NCBI GenBank assembly: GCA_016281605.1
Contig: JAEEJA010000081.1
Span: 1 to 63,644 of the forward strand
DNA length: 63,644 bases
Direction of reading: 5' to 3'
From: Lachnospiraceae bacterium
GTDB lineage: Bacteria > Bacillota > Clostridia > Lachnospirales > Lachnospiraceae
Shown: one piece after another, positions 1 through 8,800 of the stretch
Numbering within the stretch: the first letter of the stretch is position 1
How the letters are laid out: each line of letters opens with the position of its first letter
Notes under the pieces: generated by a model
Seen by the model: only the letters and a program-made list of their open reading frames with translations
What the model was told of the DNA's origin: nothing
Database searches by the model: none
Made by a program: the position numbers and the translations under genes

Positions 1-227
1 AATAATACAGCGAACAGAGGCACAGTTACGGTGAACTTTTTCTTCTTTGTCTTATGATGAAATGCTTTCATGCCTAGAAACGCACCCGGTGAACCGCCTA
101 GTACAGCAACTGTTATTAGTGTCGCTTCGGAAATACGAAACTTATTCTTCTCAGCCTTCTTCTTGTCGATTCCGTATAAAGCAAATGCGAGAATATTGAC
201 TATGATTAAATATATAACAAGTATCAT
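1..227 (-). CDS. DUF1294 family small membrane protein (partial)
   Basis: This gene is read on the minus strand and runs off the left edge, so only the N-terminal 75 or so residues are visible. The translation begins MILVIYLIIVNILAFALYG, followed by IDKKKAE, then RISEATLI, GGSPGAFLGM and FHHKTKKKKF. That order (hydrophobic helix, YGIDK, R-I-S-E, GG-PGA-LGM, H-KT-K-KF) is the DUF1294 signature. Proteins of this family are small membrane proteins of unknown function. The start ATG at 227 has AGGAG about six bases upstream, which supports it. The plus-strand reading frame over the same bases has no ribosome site and is a shadow. Function unknown; the family assignment is fairly secure. Confidence 0.85.
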   Translation of the reverse strand, partial: MILVIYLIIVNILAFALYGIDKKKAEKNKFRISEATLITVAVLGGSPGAFLGMKAFHHKTKKKKFTVTVPLFAVL

Positions 228-551
228 TTTTAACTCCTATCTTTATTCCTGTAAAATACTTTTGTTCGATAGTATAATCGAATATGCGATTATAACTTAA
301 CCAGATGATATCGGATTCATTATAATATATTTATAAATAAAAATCACTCAATAAAAATCAAAATGCCTGATTTAAGTGTTCTTCTTGATTGTGGAACGAA
401 AATCTCTTCTATTGACTAACGCATTAGATATTTTACAGTCTTACATAGCATATAAAATCAATATATCAATAATTTAAAACAATGAGGCTGTTTTTTTTAA
501 TAAATTGATAATATATATATGGAGGAATAAATACAAAGGAGGAAAAATCTT
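228..551. other. AT-rich intergenic region between divergent genes
   Basis: About 320 bases separate the leftward DUF1294 gene from the rightward gene at 552. The stretch is very AT-rich with several A/T tracts and must hold promoters for both genes, but I see no convincing -35/-10 pair. A second GGAGG at about 521-525, upstream of the true ribosome site at about 538-544, opens only a three-codon frame. No RNA gene, hairpin or riboswitch was recognised. Confidence 0.5.
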
Positions 552-1445
552 ATGAAACCAAGGTTTATATTATATTTATTAATTACAACATTATTATTAA
601 GTAATCATATTTTTGCTTCAGCAGAAGAGTCGTGGATTAGTAATTACGATTCAACCCATAAATACATGAAAAAATACATCATAAAAATAATCAATAAAAA
701 TTGGATAGAAAAGAAACCCGATAAGGATTCAGATATTTCAGAATATAATATAAATGAAGCGTATGAAATATATAATGTTATGACTGATTTATATATATCA
801 GATTATTATAAAGAGAAAAATACTATAGAAGGGATTTTTACTGATAAAAAATTTGATTTACCTCATTATTGGGCAGTTCCGGCATATACTTCTTCAGGAA
901 AATATGGAGAAATATTAATCGATGACAATTCAGATGGATATTCAGTAAGTGATGTTATAGTTTATGGAAACGAAACAAATACTTATGAACAAATGAGTTA
1001 TTCAATGATTAAAGATAACATTAATAAATATTTTGATGATTTTGAAGTTACTAAAGGGTGTGTACTTATATGTCCAAATTATAAAATTTCATTAATATAT
1101 GTTAAAACAAATGACAAAAAAGAATACTTAATACCATATGCTTCATTAAACAGTGATGTATTAAAAAAGATGAATTATAAAGAAGGTGAGTGTTATGCAG
1201 CATCAGAATTCATAAAAAAGATTGAAGAACACTATTCAGAATTTGATGTATACAAAGAGCTTATAAAACCCTCTGAGGAAAGTGACGGTCCTGTTCTTGC
1301 GACAGGGCTTATGAGTGGTCGAAATCCATATGATCCAAATGCTGATCATACTCTTGAGATTCTTTCTGTTGTATGTATTTTAGCATGTTTAGGTGCATTT
1401 GGATTTATAGTATTTAAATATATACAAAGAAAAAGAGGAAATTGA
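552..1445 (+). CDS. Secreted/membrane-anchored protein of unknown function (paralogue A)
   Basis: I do not recognise this 297-residue protein. It has an N-terminal signal-like helix (residues 4-24, ending near ASAEE), a mostly polar extracellular body, and a C-terminal membrane helix (about 270-290) followed by a short basic tail (KYIQRKRGN). The layout is that of a type I membrane protein with its body outside the cell. It resembles the gene at 4821-5786: both mature chains begin AEE(S/T)W, both carry a Y-G-N/D stretch in the middle, a K(E/K)YLIPY or SKYVIPYQ strand, and an E-Y/CY/FIKKIEE-like helix before the tail. AAAGGAGG lies 7 bases before ATG. It is one of the few plus-strand genes here and is followed by tRNA-Thr on the other strand. 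Confidence 0.75.
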   Translation: MKPRFILYLLITTLLLSNHIFASAEESWISNYDSTHKYMKKYIIKIINKNWIEKKPDKDSDISEYNINEAYEIYNVMTDLYISDYYKEKNTIEGIFTDKKFDLPHYWAVPAYTSSGKYGEILIDDNSDGYSVSDVIVYGNETNTYEQMSYSMIKDNINKYFDDFEVTKGCVLICPNYKISLIYVKTNDKKEYLIPYASLNSDVLKKMNYKEGECYAASEFIKKIEEHYSEFDVYKELIKPSEESDGPVLATGLMSGRNPYDPNADHTLEILSVVCILACLGAFGFIVFKYIQRKRGN

Positions 1446-1484
1446 AATTTTTCATATTTCTTTGTTCTCTTCATCCATTAATAT

Positions 1485-1527
1485 CTAAATCAAAAAAGAG
1501 GCCCTTTGGACCTCTTTTTTGATTTAG
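1485..1527. terminator. Bidirectional intrinsic terminator
   Basis: A perfect 17-bp inverted repeat (CTAAATCAAAAAAGAGG paired with its complement) encloses a nine-base loop. The A-run on one arm and the T-run on the other let it act on both strands. It lies between the rightward gene ending at 1445 and the 3' end of the leftward tRNA-Thr, so it probably ends both transcripts. The stem overlaps the last base pair of the tRNA gene. Confidence 0.9.
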
Positions 1528-1598
1528 CTGCCAACGGGAATCGAACCCGTGACCTCCGCACTACCAATGCGACGCTCTACCGACTGAGCCATGGCAGC
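1526..1598 (-). tRNA. tRNA-Thr (anticodon GGT)
   Basis: The minus strand folds as a full cloverleaf: acceptor GCTGCCA/TGGCAGC, D-arm GCTC..GAGC, anticodon stem TCGCA/TGCGG with loop TTGGTAG (anticodon GGT, codon ACC), and T-arm ACGGG-TTCGATT-CCCGT. The discriminator base is T and CCA is not encoded. The codon and the discriminator both match the specifier and acceptor-pairing bases of the thrS T-box at 42.9-43.15 kb. Confidence 0.97.
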
Positions 1599-1627
1599 AA
1601 CTTGAGTTTTCAAAACTCACAAAGGAT

Positions 1628-1656
1628 ATAATACTATATAGATAATAAAAAAGCAA
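1628..1656 (-). promoter_or_regulatory. Promoter of tRNA-Thr
   Basis: On the minus strand TTGCTT is followed after exactly 17 bases by TATTAT, about 30 bases upstream of the tRNA 5' end. Spacing and position fit a sigma-A promoter. Confidence 0.75.
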
Positions 1657-1689
1657 GTATATTTTAATATTAATATTAGTTAATAATAG

Positions 1690-2553
1690 CTACTTTGTTT
1701 CATAAACATCTTTTACATGCTTAGTTTCAAGCACCTCATAAGCAGCAGTTTTGTCTATGATTGCTTTAAGAAGGATATCAAGCTCTGAGCCTTCTGTGTA
1801 ATCGGCTGGTGCAAAGTACCTTATCCTGTTATCCTTTAACATCTTATATACTCTGTCTTTATTGTTGTTTTCCGGGTTGTATACGCCTATGGAGTGTCCA
1901 CCATTAATATTTACAAGCTTCATACAAGGTATATCGGTATCACTGTCTCCGATATATACCATATTTCTGAATGGAACTCTCATGTTTTCGGGAGCAAAAT
2001 AATCATTTACCTTATCATCATTTATGTCCAGTACTCCCTTCTCTATACGAAAGAGAAACTGAGTTTTATTGGTATAATTTATAACCTGTGCAGGCCAGAT
2101 TGCTTCACCTCTGTCATTATAGCAAAAACTGCTGGCATAGACCTTTTTAAAGACTCCTCTCTTTGCTATTTCAGTTCCATCTATCATTTCCTTTAAACCT
2201 GATGAAATTATATAATGCTCAACAGTAACCCCCTTTTCTTCACCATAAGCATTCAATCTGCCGAACCACTCTGATACACCCGGAAACAGCTTAACCTTAC
2301 TTCCATACTCTTCTAATTTTTCTCTGTTAAATATAATCCTGCCCCTTGCTTCATCTCTCATCACGTACATATATGCCAGATTGCCATCCATTTCGTTTTC
2401 CTTAGCAAGAATATTAGTTTTATCCCAAAATTCCTTTACATCATATCCAACCGACTGTATGTAACCCTGTGCCTGCATATCAGTGGGCGACAGAGTTTTA
2501 TCAAAATCATAGCAAATTGCAAGCACTGTTTTATCTCTTTTATATTCAGCCAT
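1690..2553 (-). CDS. HAD-superfamily hydrolase
   Basis: A 287-residue soluble protein of the haloacid dehalogenase superfamily. Motif I is DFDKT (Asp16 nucleophile, Asp18), motif II is probably IISSG (a Ser after a hydrophobic strand), and motif IV is the acidic YIGDSDTDIPC near the C-terminal third. This makes it a predicted Mg-dependent phosphatase; the substrate cannot be read from the sequence. The insertion between motifs I and II is long and helical, as in phosphoserine-phosphatase-like HADs. I place the start at the ATG at 2553 because AAGGAGGT sits four bases upstream; an in-frame ATG 12 codons earlier has no ribosome site. It lies downstream of the ABC-F gene, separated by a triple-hairpin repeat. 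Confidence 0.85.
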   Translation of the reverse strand: MAEYKRDKTVLAICYDFDKTLSPTDMQAQGYIQSVGYDVKEFWDKTNILAKENEMDGNLAYMYVMRDEARGRIIFNREKLEEYGSKVKLFPGVSEWFGRLNAYGEEKGVTVEHYIISSGLKEMIDGTEIAKRGVFKKVYASSFCYNDRGEAIWPAQVINYTNKTQFLFRIEKGVLDINDDKVNDYFAPENMRVPFRNMVYIGDSDTDIPCMKLVNINGGHSIGVYNPENNNKDRVYKMLKDNRIRYFAPADYTEGSELDILLKAIIDKTAAYEVLETKHVKDVYETK

Positions 2554-2591
2554 ATTTACCTCCTTGCCGAACACGGTAGTGTGAGGCACCG

Positions 2592-2687
2592 CACGAGAAT
2601 CTCAAATTCTCGTGTCGGATCATTAGATATTTGGGCTCTGCTCAAATATCTGTGTGAAAAATCAGCGCATCAGCGTGATTTTTCACA
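2592..2687. repeat. Three tandem hairpins (multi-hairpin intergenic element)
   Basis: Three consecutive perfect inverted repeats fill 96 bases between the ABC-F stop codon and the HAD start. They are CACGAGAAT/ATTCTCGTG (2592-2614), AGATATTTG/CAAATATCT (2625-2651) and TGTGAAAAATCA/TGATTTTTCACA (2653-2687, starting at the ABC-F stop). The last may terminate the ABC-F transcript. The layout of short hairpins in series resembles the elements at 58.1 kb and 63.6 kb, though the sequence differs. Confidence 0.7.
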
Positions 2688-4508
2688 TTACCTACTTTTC
2701 ATCTTATCAAATCCTTCGACCATTTCCTGTAATTCTACGTATCTTTCTACTTTTTGATCTATAAGGGCATCAACTTCTTCTTTTTCTTTACTTAGCTTCA
2801 TAAGTTTCGGAAAGTCAGTTGCTGCCTCTGTAATCAAATCAGATAACTCTGCACTTCTCTCTTCGAGTTTCTCTATCTCTCCCTCGATAGTATCATACTC
2901 CTTCTGTTCGTTGTATGATAGCTTGGTTTTTTCTCTTACTTTGCGATTCTTTTTCTTTTCATTTCCATTTTCTGCATATGTATCTTTTCCTTTTATATCC
3001 GTTTTTTGTCCTGCAAAAATCGATTCTGATTTATGTGAAATATAATCCGAATAACCACCTTCACTCTGATAAAGAGTCCCATCACTTTCAAATGAAAAAA
3101 TCCTTGTTACTACTCTGTCTAAAAAGTACCTGTCATGTGACACAGTAATTATTATCCCTGCAAATGTATCGAGGTAATCTTCAAGTATTCTAAGTGTTTG
3201 TATATCCAAATCATTGGTTGGCTCGTCTAATATAATTACATTAGGCGCTTCCATCAAAACCTTAAGAAGATACAAGCGTCTCTTCTCTCCTCCTGATAAC
3301 TTTGATATAGGAGCATATTGCATATCTGCATCAAAAAGAAATCTCTCACACATAGCAGAAGCAGATATGGTTCCGTCTTCAGTTTTTATATACTCTGCAG
3401 TATCTTTGACATAATCTATCACTCTGCTATTCACATCCAGCTCTTCATTTTCCTGGCTAAAATAACCTATTTTAATAGTCTGTCCTATCTCCACTTCTCC
3501 TTCATCCGGTTCTGTTTTTCCAACTATGCACTTCATGAGTGTTGACTTTCCACAACCATTAGGTCCGATAATCCCTATTCTGTCAAGCTTATTAAATGTA
3601 TACGTAAAATTCTTAAAAAGTATATTATTATTGTACGCTTTAGATATTTCATGAAGTATGATTGTTTTATTCCCCATACGTGAAGGCAGGGAACTTAAAC
3701 TCACCTGTCGCTCTTCTTCAGGTTTTACTCTGTCTCTAAGTGCTTCAAAGCGCTGTATATGTGCTTTTTGCTTTGTTGAACGTGCTCTCGCCCCTCTCAT
3801 TATCCAAGCAAGATCTTTTCGATAGAGAGAAGCAGCCTTTCTTTCAGCAGCAAGCTCATAATTCAATCTTTGCTCTTTCAACTCCAGAAATCCGGAATAG
3901 TTTGATTCATATCTGTAAGTATGTCCCTTATCAATTTCCAATATCTGATTAGTAACCTCATCCAAAAAATATCTGTCATGAGTTACCATAAGTATTGCTC
4001 CTCTAAAGCGTTGCAGATATTCCTCTAACCACTCTATCATCTCAGCATCCAAGTGGTTTGTTGGCTCGTCCAGTATCAGAAGGTCTGCAGGTGTCATAAT
4101 TGCACCCACAAGAGCTGCTCTTTTCTTCTGACCTCCGGAAAGTGTATCAGGACTACACTCAGCATCATCTATACCAAACTTAGACAGATTCGCCTTTATT
4201 TCTCCCATCTTATCCCAATGGTCACCACCATCATATATGGCATCAGTAATATTTTCAAGCAAGCTTTTATTATTATCAAATGAAGGATTTTGGGGAAGAT
4301 ACGATACTCTGAGAGTATTTGACCTAACTATACTTCCCTCATCAGGTTCTATTACTTTTGCTACTATTCCCAAAAGGGTAGACTTTCCGGTTCCGTTAGT
4401 TCCCACAACTCCTATTTTATCACTATCTGAAATTCCAAAAGTTACATTATCCAGCACTTTTTTAACCATAAATGTTTTTGATACATTTTCTAGATTTAAA
4501 ATATTCAC
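2688..4508 (-). CDS. ABC-F family ATPase (Uup/YfmR-like)
   Basis: A 606-residue protein with two ABC ATPase domains and no membrane segments, the plan of ABC-F translation factors. Domain 1 has GTNGTGKST, LSGGQKKR and LILDEPTNHLD. Domain 2 has GPNGCGKST, LSGGEKRR and IILDEPTNDLD. Between them is the charged linker (around ERKAASLYRKDLAWIMRGAR, residues about 220-250) that enters the ribosome in this family. A C-terminal charged coiled coil (about 520-600) points to the Uup/YfmR branch. I chose a GTG start at 4508, giving MNILNLENVSKTF; AAAGGAG lies upstream at proper spacing, whereas the ATG seven codons earlier has no ribosome site. It could be a resistance-type ABC-F, but the C-terminal domain argues for a housekeeping role. 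Confidence 0.9.
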   Translation of the reverse strand: MNILNLENVSKTFMVKKVLDNVTFGISDSDKIGVVGTNGTGKSTLLGIVAKVIEPDEGSIVRSNTLRVSYLPQNPSFDNNKSLLENITDAIYDGGDHWDKMGEIKANLSKFGIDDAECSPDTLSGGQKKRAALVGAIMTPADLLILDEPTNHLDAEMIEWLEEYLQRFRGAILMVTHDRYFLDEVTNQILEIDKGHTYRYESNYSGFLELKEQRLNYELAAERKAASLYRKDLAWIMRGARARSTKQKAHIQRFEALRDRVKPEEERQVSLSSLPSRMGNKTIILHEISKAYNNNILFKNFTYTFNKLDRIGIIGPNGCGKSTLMKCIVGKTEPDEGEVEIGQTIKIGYFSQENEELDVNSRVIDYVKDTAEYIKTEDGTISASAMCERFLFDADMQYAPISKLSGGEKRRLYLLKVLMEAPNVIILDEPTNDLDIQTLRILEDYLDTFAGIIITVSHDRYFLDRVVTRIFSFESDGTLYQSEGGYSDYISHKSESIFAGQKTDIKGKDTYAENGNEKKKNRKVREKTKLSYNEQKEYDTIEGEIEKLEERSAELSDLITEAATDFPKLMKLSKEKEEVDALIDQKVERYVELQEMVEGFDKMKSR

Positions 4509-4550
4509 CGTACTTCTCCTTTGTACCATTCGATGATTGATATAAATTAT

Positions 4551-4563
4551 TTACATAATGTAA
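4551..4563. promoter_or_regulatory. Palindrome downstream of the ABC-F -10 box (possible operator)
   Basis: TTACATAATGTAA is a perfect 13-base palindrome a few bases downstream of the -10 element of the ABC-F promoter, near its expected transcription start. That is a normal place for a repressor site, but in such AT-rich DNA it could be chance. Confidence 0.35.
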
Positions 4564-4566
4564 GTT

Positions 4567-4596
4567 ATTGTAACATAAATACATGAAACTGTGCAA
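4567..4596 (-). promoter_or_regulatory. Promoter of the ABC-F gene
   Basis: On the minus strand TTGCAC and TACAAT are 18 bases apart, roughly 60 bases upstream of the GTG start. It is back to back with the tRNA-Glu promoter at 4625-4654. Confidence 0.7.
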
Positions 4597-4624
4597 AATT
4601 TTTTTCAATATATAAAAAAACTTC

Positions 4625-4654
4625 TTGACATATATCTATTTACTGTAGTATAAT
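4625..4654 (+). promoter_or_regulatory. Promoter of tRNA-Glu
   Basis: Consensus TTGACA and TATAAT are separated by 18 bases and end 45 bases before the tRNA. This is the best sigma-A promoter in the window. Confidence 0.9.
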
Positions 4655-4699
4655 CATTTTTGTTGCACGACAGAAGAAGAATTCTAAAGTGTCAATTAT

Positions 4700-4771
4700 G
4701 GTCTGTTGGTCAAGGGGCTAAGACGCCGCCCTCTCACGGCGGAATCAGGGGTTCGATTCCCCTACAGACTG
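4700..4771 (+). tRNA. tRNA-Glu (anticodon CTC)
   Basis: Cloverleaf with acceptor GGTCTGT/ACAGACT, anticodon stem CCGCC/GGCGG and loop CTCTCAC (anticodon CTC, codon GAG), and T-arm AGGGG-TTCGATT-CCCCT. The discriminator is G, as usual for tRNA-Glu, and CCA is not encoded. It has its own strong promoter and a hairpin 10 bases downstream. Confidence 0.96.
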
Positions 4772-4780
4772 CGAATGATA

Positions 4781-4814
4781 AATGCCGATTGAATATAATT
4801 ATTCAACCGGCATT
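4781..4814. terminator. Terminator between tRNA-Glu and the convergent gene
   Basis: AATGCCGATTGAAT pairs with ATTCAACCGGCATT (one mismatch) around a short AT loop, followed on the plus strand by TTTGTTATTT. It lies between tRNA-Glu and the stop codon of the leftward gene at 4821 and probably serves both. Confidence 0.8.
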
Positions 4815-4820
4815 TGTTAT

Positions 4821-5786
4821 TTAAGATTTTGATTGCTTCTTTTTAATTATTATAGTAAAAATAACTATAAGAATTACAACCCCAAATAGTATAATTACTA
4901 TGTAATAATACTTATTATTTATATTATCTTTATCATTGTTCATTATATCTTCTGCTATTTGAGGATCTTTTAAAAATTCTTTTGATGGATTTTTATTATT
5001 CCAATTACCACTATCAAAACGTGGATTTTCACGACTTTCCTTTAAATTCTCTTTTCCCTCTTCAATTGTTATTTCCTTAAAGGTCTCCTCCATTTTTTCC
5101 ATAAAATAATCTAATTTATACATTTTATATTCTTCTAATCCCATATAATCAATTGTCAGGGAACCTGTCCATTGATACGGTATAACATACTTCGAATCAT
5201 CAAACATAGTTATTATAATCATGGTCATAGCATATTTTGAATATGTATTACATACTTTAACATCTTTTACATTGTTTATATCCGCATTCTTACTTATAAG
5301 TTCAACTATTTCACTATAGTAAAGAGGCTTCTTATCATAATCATCCCCATACATTATACTTCCTGTTTTAACTTTATCATCTTCAATATTAAATGTTATT
5401 AAACACCTTTTCCCATTCTTAGTTATTCCGGGCATATACCATGCTTCAAATGGAAATTTTATAGATTTATCAGCCACACAGTAATCAAGAAGAAAATCAT
5501 TCTCATCTTTATTCTGCATATATAAGTAAATCATAAAAGGCGTATTAAAAATCAAATATTTATCTATTGAGTCATGAATATCTATACTATCAATATAATA
5601 CTCATCTTCACTTTTATCTTGAAGATTTCTTTCAACTTTTTCTGACAATTCATTCTCGATTGATTGTATTATTCTATCATGTTTTTCAACCCACGTTTCC
5701 TCTGCATCGGATGTAGAAAAAGGAATAATAATACAAAGTGTAAATGTTATCATAATTAGAGTAGTTTTTATAAAAAATCTATTCAT
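4821..5786 (-). CDS. Secreted/membrane-anchored protein of unknown function (paralogue B)
   Basis: A 321-residue protein that I do not recognise, distantly similar to the gene at 552-1445. It has a signal-like helix (about residues 7-25, then STSDAEETW), a polar body with an FPFEAWYMPGI stretch, a SKYVIPYQ strand matching KEYLIPYA of the other copy, and a C-terminal helix rich in Ile/Val (about 293-314) with a KKKQSKS tail. It is therefore anchored by its C-terminus with the body outside. It has a longer acidic, Asn-rich spacer before the membrane helix than paralogue A. I start it at the ATG at 5786, where GGAGAG lies seven bases upstream; that ribosome site itself overlaps an earlier in-frame ATG at 5801. 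Confidence 0.75.
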   Translation of the reverse strand: MNRFFIKTTLIMITFTLCIIIPFSTSDAEETWVEKHDRIIQSIENELSEKVERNLQDKSEDEYYIDSIDIHDSIDKYLIFNTPFMIYLYMQNKDENDFLLDYCVADKSIKFPFEAWYMPGITKNGKRCLITFNIEDDKVKTGSIMYGDDYDKKPLYYSEIVELISKNADINNVKDVKVCNTYSKYAMTMIIITMFDDSKYVIPYQWTGSLTIDYMGLEEYKMYKLDYFMEKMEETFKEITIEEGKENLKESRENPRFDSGNWNNKNPSKEFLKDPQIAEDIMNNDKDNINNKYYYIVIILFGVVILIVIFTIIIKKKQSKS

Positions 5787-5885
5787 AGCTAATCTCTCCA
5801 TTGTTCATTACACTGGTTATTTATAATAAAAAACACTTTTATAAATTATAAACAAAATTTCTCAGTAAATAAAAACAACCATAAA

Positions 5886-8800
5886 TTACACCCACTTTAG
5901 TTCGCTGCTCTTTCTTACGATAACATCCATATCTTCAATGTTTTTTGCCATGAGAGCGGTTATAAAGCCTACATCAGCATTGACATTATACCGTTTACTC
6001 ATTTTCTTATATTGCTTAGTTTCTGCTATATAAACTATAACCCTGTCATCACCCGGGTGATTTTTAATTTCATCAGCTATCATATCGAAGCACTTATCAT
6101 AATCTTCTTTGGTATTAAGCTTTATCCAACATTCTCTTTCGCCTGATTCCATATCGGATATATTAGCTGCTATAAGCTTTGCATTGCGATCAGATTCAGT
6201 ACTGACCCTACCCTTTATAAATACCTTTTTATCTTCTTCTAAGTAAGTCTTTAGTTTTTCATAACTTCTCGGAAATACAATCACCTCTATACTCCCCATA
6301 AGGTCTTCGAGGGTAACTATTGCCATGATATCATTTTTACGGGTATATCTTATGTTTTTAGCTGTAATCATACCACCGATTATCACAGTTTCTCCATCTC
6401 TTAAGGAAGTATTAATTCCCATGTCAGTTTCCTGTTCATTAACAGAATCAAATCTAAAATCTTCCGATGTTTTTGTAGCATGCTTTTCAAGAAGAGACTT
6501 ATACTCTTCTAAAGGATGTCCGCTTATATATACACCTAATAATTCTTTTTCGTATGCCAGTAATTCCTGCTTTGTAAACTCATCTTCATCAGGAAATTCT
6601 ATTTTATCATAATTGATAAATTCTTCATTTCCCAGATCAAATAAGGATATCTGCCCTGACATCTTCTCTTTTCTGCTTCTTTCAGCATTATCTAACATAC
6701 GCTGATAAACAAGTATCTTCTGTCTTCTGTTTCCGGGAAGGCAATCAAATGCTCCTGAACATATGAAATTTTCCAAAGCATGCTTTCCGGCAACCTTTGA
6801 AGGAATTCTCTCTATAAAATCCTCCAATGACTTAAACTCACCATTATTCCGGCGTTCTTTGATAATTTCATTTATAATATTATCACCTACACCCTTAATG
6901 CCTGAAAGCCCAAAAAGGATTTTTCCTTCATCTGTACTAAATCCTGAAAAGCCCTTATTTATATCAGGAGCTGTAACTATTATTCCTTGCTTTCTTGCAC
7001 TCTCTATATATCTGACAACCTTGTCGGTGTTATCCTTAACAGATGTAAGAAGTGCCGCCATAAATTCAACAGGATGATAATATTTTAGATATGCAGTCTG
7101 ATAAGAAACAACAGCATAGCAGGCAGCATGAGACTTATTAAATGCGTACTTTGCAAAATCTATCATCTCGTCGAATATTTTATTTGCTATATTAACATCT
7201 ATTCCGTTATTAACACATCCGGGAATACCGGCAGAATCATCTCCATTTATAAATACAGTTCTCTCCTCTTCCATAACCTTCATCTTCTTTTTAGACATAG
7301 CTCTTCTAAGGAGATCGCTTCGTCCATAGGAGTATCCTGCAAGCTCACGTACTATCTGCATAACCTGCTCCTGATAAACTATACATCCGTAAGTAGGGGC
7401 GAGTATGGGTTTAAGCTCCGGACAGTCATAAGTTATGTTATCCGGATTATTTTTACCCTCTATATACTTAGGAATAAAATCCATGGGGCCCGGTCTGTAA
7501 AGAGATATACCTGCTATCAGATCTTCTATGCTGTCAGGCTTTAATTCCATCATAAAGGATGTGAGTCCGGCCCCCTCTATCTGGAACACTCCATCGGTTT
7601 CACCTCTGGATATCATATCCAATACATTTTTATCTGCAAAATCTATGTGATTCATATCCTCATAGGTCATACCCACACCTCTGGCTGCGTCCTGTATAAC
7701 AGTAAGAGTCCTAAGTCCCAGAAAATCCATCTTCAAAAGCCCAAGTTCCTCTAACGTAGTCATCGTAAACTGAGTAGTTATATTATCATCAGCTCCCTTT
7801 GAAAGCGGTACAAAATCATCTACCGGTTTAGGGCTTATAACTACTCCTGCAGCATGAACAGATGAGTGCCTTGGCAAGCCTTCAAGCTTCTTAGCCATAT
7901 CGATAAGATTTCTGGCTCTATCATCACTATTATAGATTTCTTTAAATTCAGGATTAGTATCAAGTGCAATATCTATAGTCATTCCGGGACGCATGGGAAT
8001 AGCTTTGGATATAGAATCAACATAATTATATGGAAGATCCATAACTCTTCCTACATCCTTTATAACACCTCTTGCAGCAAGCGTTCCAAATGTAACAATC
8101 TGAGCTACATGATCCACACCATACTTTCTGGTGACATAATCAATTACCTCCTGCCTTCTTTCATAACAAAAGTCCACATCAATATCAGGCATAGTTACTC
8201 TTTCAGGATTTAAGAAGCGCTCAAAAAGAAGACTATACTTTAAGGGGTCAAGATTAGTTATCCCCAAAGAGTAAGCCACTATACTTCCTGCTGCCGATCC
8301 TCTTCCCGGTCCAACAGCTATTTTATGATCTCTTGCATACTTAATATAATCCCAAACTATAAGAAAGTAATCCACAAATCCCATAGTTTTAATGGTATTT
8401 AACTCATAATTCAGGCGTTCTCTGATTTCATCAGTAATTGTATCATAATTTCTTTCGATACCCTCATTACAAAGTTTACAAAGATATTCCCACGATGAAA
8501 GTCCGTCGGGACACTCAAAGTGAGGCAGCTTATAAACACCAAATTCTATATCTACATGGCACTTCTGCGCAATTTTTTCAGTATTATCAATAGCTTCAAG
8601 TGCATAAGGAAAAAGCTCTCTCATCTCTTCCTCTGATTTGAGATAAAACTTTCCACTCTCATATCTCATCCTGTTACTGTCATTTACTTTGGATTGAGTC
8701 TGTATACAAAGCAAAAGATCATGAGGTATCCAGTCCTCTTCGTTGATATAATGTACATCGTTTGTAGCTATAAGAGGAATCCCTGTTTCTTCGTGCATAC

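Noticed and set aside
70..300. Plus-strand 76-residue reading frame
   Set aside because: It is antisense to the DUF1294 gene, which has a ribosome site and family motifs; the plus frame has neither.
1690..5786. Genomic island integrated at a tRNA gene
   Set aside because: There is no integrase and no direct repeat of the tRNA 3' end that I could find; neighbouring genes are of ordinary type.
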